Shown here: piece by piece, positions 6,582 to 10,683 of the stretch
Numbering within the stretch: position 1 is the stretch's first letter
How the letters are laid out: every line of letters starts with the position of its first letter
Assembly: GCA_900547655.1 (NCBI GenBank)
Contig: URHQ01000075.1
Coordinates: 1 to 10,683 of the forward strand
DNA length: 10,683 bases
Direction of reading: 5' to 3'
Origin: an uncultured Collinsella sp.
GTDB lineage: Bacteria; Actinomycetota; Coriobacteriia; Coriobacteriales; Coriobacteriaceae
Notes under the pieces: model-generated
The model's database searches: none
The model's input: only the letters and a program-made list of their open reading frames with translations
Told to the model about the DNA's origin: nothing
Position numbers and translations under genes: made by a program

Positions 6582-8717
6582 CTAATGGATAAGCTTAAAG
6601 TCCAAGTGCCCACGCGTGGTATTGACGCGCGAGACCTCGATAATCACGCGCTGCCCCAGTTCATAGCGAATCCCCGTGTCGGCGCCCGTCAGCGTAAGCG
6701 CATCCTCGTCGAACTCGAACCACTCGTTGCCCAGACTCTTGATCGAAACCAAGCCTTCGACCTGCGTTAGGTCCAAGCGCACAAAGAGGCCCATGCTGCT
6801 AACCCACGAGACGGTTCCGGCATAGCGCTCGCCCAGACGGTCCTCATAGTACTGGGCAATCTTGATCTTTTGCGTCGCATGGCTGGCGGCATCTGCCGCG
6901 CGCTCGGCATCGCTGCATGCGCGGCAGATCTGCGGCAGAATGCGCGGCAGTGACTCGCGCCCCTTGCCGATCAGGCGCGGCGTACGGACCAGGGCGTCCT
7001 TGCCGCCCAGCTGCTCATAGGCCAACTGCAGCTTGAGTACGCGGTGCACCACCAGATCGGGGTAGCGACGGATGGGACTCGTGAAGTGACAGTAGCACGG
7101 CGCGGCGAGCGCAAAGTGGCCCTCGTTGCGCGGCTTGTACAGCGCGCGCTGCATGCTGCGCAGAAGCAGCGTGTTGACGAGCGGTGCGTTGGCCGTACCG
7201 GCGGCAGCATCGACTGCAGCCTGCAGCTCATCGGGACTCCCCAGGGCAATTCCGGCAGCACGGCGATCGTCGATGATGCCTAGCTGCGCCAGCGCAACGG
7301 CGGCACCGTGCAGGCTATCGGGGCTCGGATCCTCATGCACGCGATAGCAGGCCTCGATATCACGGTCTGCCAGCCACTCTGCAACGCACTCGTTGGCGAG
7401 CAGCATGGCTTCCTCGATAAGCGACGTGGCACACGAACGCTCACGCGCCACAATCTGCACGGGTACTCCGTCCTCATCCAATAGAGCGCGAATCTCGGCC
7501 GTGTCAAAATCGACTGAGCCGCGGGCGCGACGAATACGACGGCGAAGTTCGGCGAGTTCGTTAGCGGCAACAAGGAAATCGCAGAGGTCGACGTTGTAGC
7601 CGCGGGCGGCCTCCTCGCACGCAAGACCGCGCTCAAGCGCTTCCTCGCGCGAGGTCTCGGCAGCCGCAACATCCTCGGCCGCACCCTCCAACACCGAATA
7701 CTCAACCGCGCCGGCACGCACCAGCAGCGCCTCGGCGCCGTCATAGTCCATACGCACACGCGAGCGAATCACGCTGGGGTACGGATCGTAATGCCGCACG
7801 CGGCCCTGCGCATCAAGCTCGATATCGACGGTAAACGCCAGGCGGTCCTCGTCAGGGCGAAGCGAGCACAGGTCACAGGACAGGCGTTCGGGCAGCATGG
7901 GAAGCACGCGATCGGCCAGATACACCGATGTCGTGCGATGGCGAGCCTCAAGATCGATATGTCCGTCCCAAGCCACATAGTGTGAAACGTCGGCGATATG
8001 CACACCCAGCTTGTAGCCACCCTCGGGCGTACGCTCCAGCGAAATGGCATCGTCAAAGTCGCGCGCGTCGACCGGGTCGATCGTGATGACAAAGCGGTCG
8101 CGCAGATCGCGGCGGAGCGGGTCCTTAAGCGCCGCGGACACATCGAGCGAAAGCCCCTCGGCCTCGTCCAGCGCGGCCTCGGGATAGCTATCGGTATAGC
8201 CGTAGCGCGCCATCACATATTGAACGCCCAAATCGGGCGCGTCATCTCCGCCAATGCGGCGTTCGATCGTCACGGTGCCCGATTCCAGGCGCGTCGGGTA
8301 GGTCAAAATGCGTGCGACAACAGCATCACCCGGGTGGACGCCCAGACGATCCGCCGAGGTATCCTCGGGCAGAATGAAGAAGTCGGCCTTCAGACGCGAA
8401 TCGAGCGGCTCGATCACACCGAGCGGACCGGCGGTCTGGTACGTGCCCACCACGCTTATGGCTGCGCGCTCAACCACGCCTTCGATCACGGCGCGCCGCT
8501 CACCGTGCGGGCTGTTCTTAATGCTCACGGCAACGGTATCGCCATCCATAATCTCGCGCTTGCCACGGCCCATGACCTTGTAGTCGCCATTCTCGGTTAT
8601 GACATAGGCACTGTGCTCATGGAGCTGCACGCGCCCGGTCAGGCTCGGACGGCGTTCGCTGCGCACCGGCCCGCGCTTATTGCGAGCTCCACGCTTATGC
8701 TTGTTATTGCGCCCCAT
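6582..8717 (-). CDS. rnr: Ribonuclease R (RNB-family 3'-5' exoribonuclease)
   Basis: RNase R degrades structured RNA processively from the 3' end. The 711-residue product has a basic N-terminal tail (about 1-23), two cold-shock-type OB domains (about 24-66 and 85-150), the RNB catalytic domain (about 200-560) and a C-terminal S1 domain (about 625-711, starting near GERYAGTVSWVSSMGLFV). The active-site block DPVDARDFDDA (214-224) supplies D214, D220, D222 and D223, equivalent to the metal-binding aspartates of E. coli RNase R. HFTSPIRRYPDLVVHR is the RNB signature near the end of the catalytic domain. It is shorter than the E. coli enzyme (813) because the N-terminal helix-turn-helix region and the long basic C-terminal tail are missing, as in many Gram-positive homologues. 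The ATG has AGGAGG 4-5 nt upstream. It is separated from ftsX by a terminator, so it probably has its own promoter. Confidence 0.96.
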   Translation of the reverse strand: MGRNNKHKRGARNKRGPVRSERRPSLTGRVQLHEHSAYVITENGDYKVMGRGKREIMDGDTVAVSIKNSPHGERRAVIEGVVERAAISVVGTYQTAGPLGVIEPLDSRLKADFFILPEDTSADRLGVHPGDAVVARILTYPTRLESGTVTIERRIGGDDAPDLGVQYVMARYGYTDSYPEAALDEAEGLSLDVSAALKDPLRRDLRDRFVITIDPVDARDFDDAISLERTPEGGYKLGVHIADVSHYVAWDGHIDLEARHRTTSVYLADRVLPMLPERLSCDLCSLRPDEDRLAFTVDIELDAQGRVRHYDPYPSVIRSRVRMDYDGAEALLVRAGAVEYSVLEGAAEDVAAAETSREEALERGLACEEAARGYNVDLCDFLVAANELAELRRRIRRARGSVDFDTAEIRALLDEDGVPVQIVARERSCATSLIEEAMLLANECVAEWLADRDIEACYRVHEDPSPDSLHGAAVALAQLGIIDDRRAAGIALGSPDELQAAVDAAAGTANAPLVNTLLLRSMQRALYKPRNEGHFALAAPCYCHFTSPIRRYPDLVVHRVLKLQLAYEQLGGKDALVRTPRLIGKGRESLPRILPQICRACSDAERAADAASHATQKIKIAQYYEDRLGERYAGTVSWVSSMGLFVRLDLTQVEGLVSIKSLGNEWFEFDEDALTLTGADTGIRYELGQRVIIEVSRVNTTRGHLDFKLIH

Positions 8718-8751
8718 GGCGCCTCCTAACTATCGATTGCGAACTCCAAAG

Positions 8752-8757
8752 AGTCTA
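8752..8757 (-). promoter_or_regulatory. Candidate -10 element (TAGACT) for rnr
   Basis: Between the ftsX terminator and rnr the minus strand reads TCATTTGGGTAGACTC; TAGACT is a plausible -10 box 35-40 nt from the start codon. It shares TCATTTGGG with the VanZ-like leader. No good -35 is present. A promoter is needed here if the terminator works, which is the main support. Confidence 0.3.
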
Positions 8758-8794
8758 CCCAAATGATTCGCTTTCCTGCCGTCCCCTAGGAATC

Positions 8795-8827
8795 AAAAAC
8801 GGGCCGCCCCATAAGAGACGACCCGTT
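8795..8827 (-). terminator. Intrinsic terminator of ftsEX
   Basis: On the minus strand AACGGG (8827-8822) pairs with CCCGTT (8803-8798). The stem continues inward through T-G, C-G, G-C and alternating wobble and C-G pairs to about 13 bp around a TTAT loop. The right arm runs into a T5 stretch (8799-8795). It lies about 25 nt after the ftsX stop codon and is a convincing Rho-independent terminator. Confidence 0.85.
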
Positions 8828-8851
8828 GGAAGGGATGAATTCCAGGCATGC

Positions 8852-9772
8852 CTACACGCGCAGGTAGCGGCGCATGGCGATGGCAGAACCAAAGAGACCG
8901 ATAATCACGCCGACCAGAATCAGCGCAGCATAGGTCACCAGGTAGTACTGCATCGGCAGGGCAAACGACATCCAGCCGATGCTCTCCTGCAGACGCGGAA
9001 TCATCAAATTGCGCAGCAGCTCCAGAACGCCGATGGAAAGCAGCGAGCCCAAAATGGCCTGCAGCACGCCCTCGGTGATAAACGGGCCGCGAATGAAGCC
9101 GTTGCTGGCGCCCACCAGACGCATAATCGCAATCTCACGACGACGCGCCGTGATGGACAGGCGAATCGTGTTGTTGATGAAGATGAATGCGATAAAGGTC
9201 AGAAGGCCAACGAGCACCACGGCGGCGATGCGGATGTAGTTGGTCACCTGGAACAGGCGGCTCACTTCCTCCTGGCCGTACAGCACGCTCGCATTGACGT
9301 CGCCGTCATCCGCGATCTTTTGGAAGTCGGCATTCTTCTTGAGCTTCTTGGCCGTGCTCTCGACCTGAGACGGATCGTCCATCTCAATCGCAAACGAGGC
9401 GGGCAGTGGGTTCTGGCCGTCGAGCGCGCTCATGGTGGCGTCGGCGTTACCCGACATCTTGCTCGTATACTCGGCCAGCGCGTCGTCCTTGTCCTTATAG
9501 GTCACGGACTTGACGTTATTCCATGTCTTAAGCTCGGCCTCAAAAGCCTGAACATCGGCCTGATCGGCGTCATCGCTAATGAACGCGTTGATGACAACCT
9601 GATCCTCGACGGTGCCGATCACGGAGTTCAGCATCGCGGAGCCCATGATGAACAGGCCGATGATAAACAGCGAAAGGAAGATCGTGATGACGGCGCCGAG
9701 CGAGGTAGTCCAGTTACGGAAGAAGTGGCTGATTGCCTCTTTGAAGGAGTAGCCCACGTTAGTTGGTGCCAT
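8852..9772 (-). CDS. ftsX: Cell division permease-like protein FtsX
   Basis: FtsX is the membrane partner of the ATPase FtsE. The complex passes ATP-driven movement to extracytoplasmic peptidoglycan hydrolases during division. The 306-residue protein has the expected layout: a short cytoplasmic N-terminus, TM1 (about 25-48), a large extracellular domain (about 50-175, where hydrolases or their regulators bind), TM2 (about 180-203), the cytoplasmic RRREIAIMRLVGAS segment (210-223), TM3 (about 231-253) and TM4 (about 277-300), ending MRRYLRV. Length and topology are those of Gram-positive FtsX. Its start overlaps the end of ftsE by 14 nt, indicating translational coupling; GGAGG lies about 11 nt before the ATG, inside ftsE. 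No hydrolase gene follows it here. Confidence 0.96.
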   Translation of the reverse strand: MAPTNVGYSFKEAISHFFRNWTTSLGAVITIFLSLFIIGLFIMGSAMLNSVIGTVEDQVVINAFISDDADQADVQAFEAELKTWNNVKSVTYKDKDDALAEYTSKMSGNADATMSALDGQNPLPASFAIEMDDPSQVESTAKKLKKNADFQKIADDGDVNASVLYGQEEVSRLFQVTNYIRIAAVVLVGLLTFIAFIFINNTIRLSITARRREIAIMRLVGASNGFIRGPFITEGVLQAILGSLLSIGVLELLRNLMIPRLQESIGWMSFALPMQYYLVTYAALILVGVIIGLFGSAIAMRRYLRV

Positions 9773-10683
9773 AGTTGCCGTAACCTCCCCTCTCCTGGTC
9801 GCGGATAACGTGGCCGCCCTCGAGGGCGATCACGCGACGGTGCATGCTATCGACCATCTCGCGGTCGTGCGTGGCAACGATCACGGTGGTGCCGGTGCGG
9901 TTAATACGCTCGAGCAGCTTCATGATGCCCAGCGAGATCGCCGGGTCGAGGTTACCCGTGGGCTCGTCGCAGATCAGCAGCGGCGGGCGGTTGACCATAG
10001 CGCGGGCGACGGCAACGCGCTGCTGCTCGCCACCGGAAAGCTGGTCGGGCAGGGAGTCCATCTGATCGGCCAGACCGACCAGACGCAGCACCTCGGGCAC
10101 CTGGCTGCGAATGACGCCCTTGGGCTTGCCGATGCACTGCAGGGCAAACGCCACGTTTTCGTAGGCGGTTTTTTGCGGCAGAAGCTTAAAGTCCTGGAAC
10201 ACGGCGCCAATCTGGCGGCGCAGGAACGGAACCTTGCGGTTCTTGATCTTCATGAGGTCCTGACCGGCAACCAGGATGCGACCGCTCGTCGGCTTGACGT
10301 CGCGGTTGAGCGTCGACAGCAGCGTGGTCTTACCCGAGCCGGAGTGACCGACCAGGAAGACGAACTCGCCCGGATAAATCTCGATGTTGATGTCGTCAAG
10401 TGCAGGCTTGTTGGGCTGTGCCGGATAGATCTTGGTGACATGCTCCATAAGGATGACGGGCTCGACACCGGCCTGCTTGGCCATCTTCTTGCGGCTGGCC
10501 TGCGGATCGATGGGCGCAAACACCGACGTAAAATCGGGGTTGTTGAGCGCGTTGTCGAGGCTTGCGACCTCGGCGGCCTGATCGCTCTCGACCACCGGGG
10601 CAGCAGGCTGCGTGGGGTCGGGAATAGCGGCAAAGAGACCGGACTGCGCAGGCTGAGGAGCCGGCGTCGCAGGGGCCAAGGGG
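9759..10683 (-). CDS. ftsE: Cell division ATP-binding protein FtsE (5' end outside window)
   Basis: FtsE is the ABC ATPase of the FtsEX complex. Counting from the TTG codon at 10679, the ABC core (about 74-306) shows Walker A GHSGSGKT (111-118), Q-loop Q162, signature LSGGE (214-218), Walker B LLICDEP (234-240) and switch histidine H271. Ahead of the core are at least 70 residues not found in ordinary FtsE (about 220-230 residues total), rich in Pro and Ala and then acidic (NALNNPDFTSVFAPIDPQ). The frame stays open to the window edge, so the real start is probably beyond 10683. An internal ATG at 10484 would give a normal-length FtsE but has only a weak AAGAAG-like site. I therefore annotate the gene as 5' partial. 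Confidence 0.93.
   Translation of the reverse strand, partial: PLAPATPAPQPAQSGLFAAIPDPTQPAAPVVESDQAAEVASLDNALNNPDFTSVFAPIDPQASRKKMAKQAGVEPVILMEHVTKIYPAQPNKPALDDINIEIYPGEFVFLVGHSGSGKTTLLSTLNRDVKPTSGRILVAGQDLMKIKNRKVPFLRRQIGAVFQDFKLLPQKTAYENVAFALQCIGKPKGVIRSQVPEVLRLVGLADQMDSLPDQLSGGEQQRVAVARAMVNRPPLLICDEPTGNLDPAISLGIMKLLERINRTGTTVIVATHDREMVDSMHRRVIALEGGHVIRDQERGGYGNYGTN

Noticed and set aside
7998..8729. 243-residue open frame on the plus strand opposite rnr, and other long plus-strand frames (for example 1807-2277, 5237-5731, 5995-6426)
   Set aside because: They lie entirely antisense to well-supported genes, have no ribosome binding site or family resemblance, and are expected from GC-rich codon bias.

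Overview
The window reads as chromosomal DNA from a GC-rich Actinomycetota bacterium of the Coriobacteriia, most likely a gut Collinsella. That assignment is an inference from protein flavour, the ftsE-ftsX-rnr neighbourhood and GC-biased codon use; no marker such as 16S rRNA is present. All supported genes lie on the minus strand, so transcription runs from the high-coordinate end to the low-coordinate end. The first 13 bases match the 3' part of the Tn5 mosaic end used in tagmentation libraries. Position 14 is therefore probably the first true genomic base, and the window starts at a contig edge.

In transcription order, the right-hand third (10683 to 6582) holds housekeeping genes. A 5'-truncated ftsE overlaps ftsX by 14 nt; together they encode the ABC-type complex that links division to cell-wall hydrolysis. 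ftsX ends in a convincing intrinsic terminator, and rnr (RNase R) follows with its own strong ribosome binding site. A small serine recombinase of the resolvase/invertase type (6405 to 5800) comes next. Just upstream of its start is a cluster of AAACCT-type repeats that could be its recombination or binding site. A VanZ-family membrane protein (5695 to 5114) with a TTG start and an unusually long loop closes this part.

The left-hand half is a MurNAc (peptidoglycan amino sugar) recovery cluster. It encodes an RpiR-type regulator (mupR/murR-like), MurQ etherase, a MurP-like PTS EIIBC transporter and a MupG-like 6-phospho-N-acetylmuramidase. This is the same gene set as the Staphylococcus aureus mupG-murQ-murP-mupR locus, here in the order regulator, murQ, murP, mupG. 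The predicted route is uptake and 6-phosphorylation of MurNAc-GlcNAc (or MurNAc) by MurP with an EIIA supplied elsewhere, hydrolysis of the disaccharide phosphate by MupG, then removal of the lactyl ether by MurQ to give GlcNAc-6-phosphate. A strong hairpin plus T6 tract lies between murP and the ribosome binding site of mupG, which suggests that mupG expression is attenuated. A stand-alone ArsC/Spx-like thioredoxin-fold protein ends the window.

I see no CRISPR array, tRNA, rRNA or insertion sequence. The annotation is mostly of known families. The points most worth a second look are the murP-mupG terminator, the repeat cluster at the recombinase, the MupR operator candidates, the FtsE N-terminal extension and the adapter remnant.
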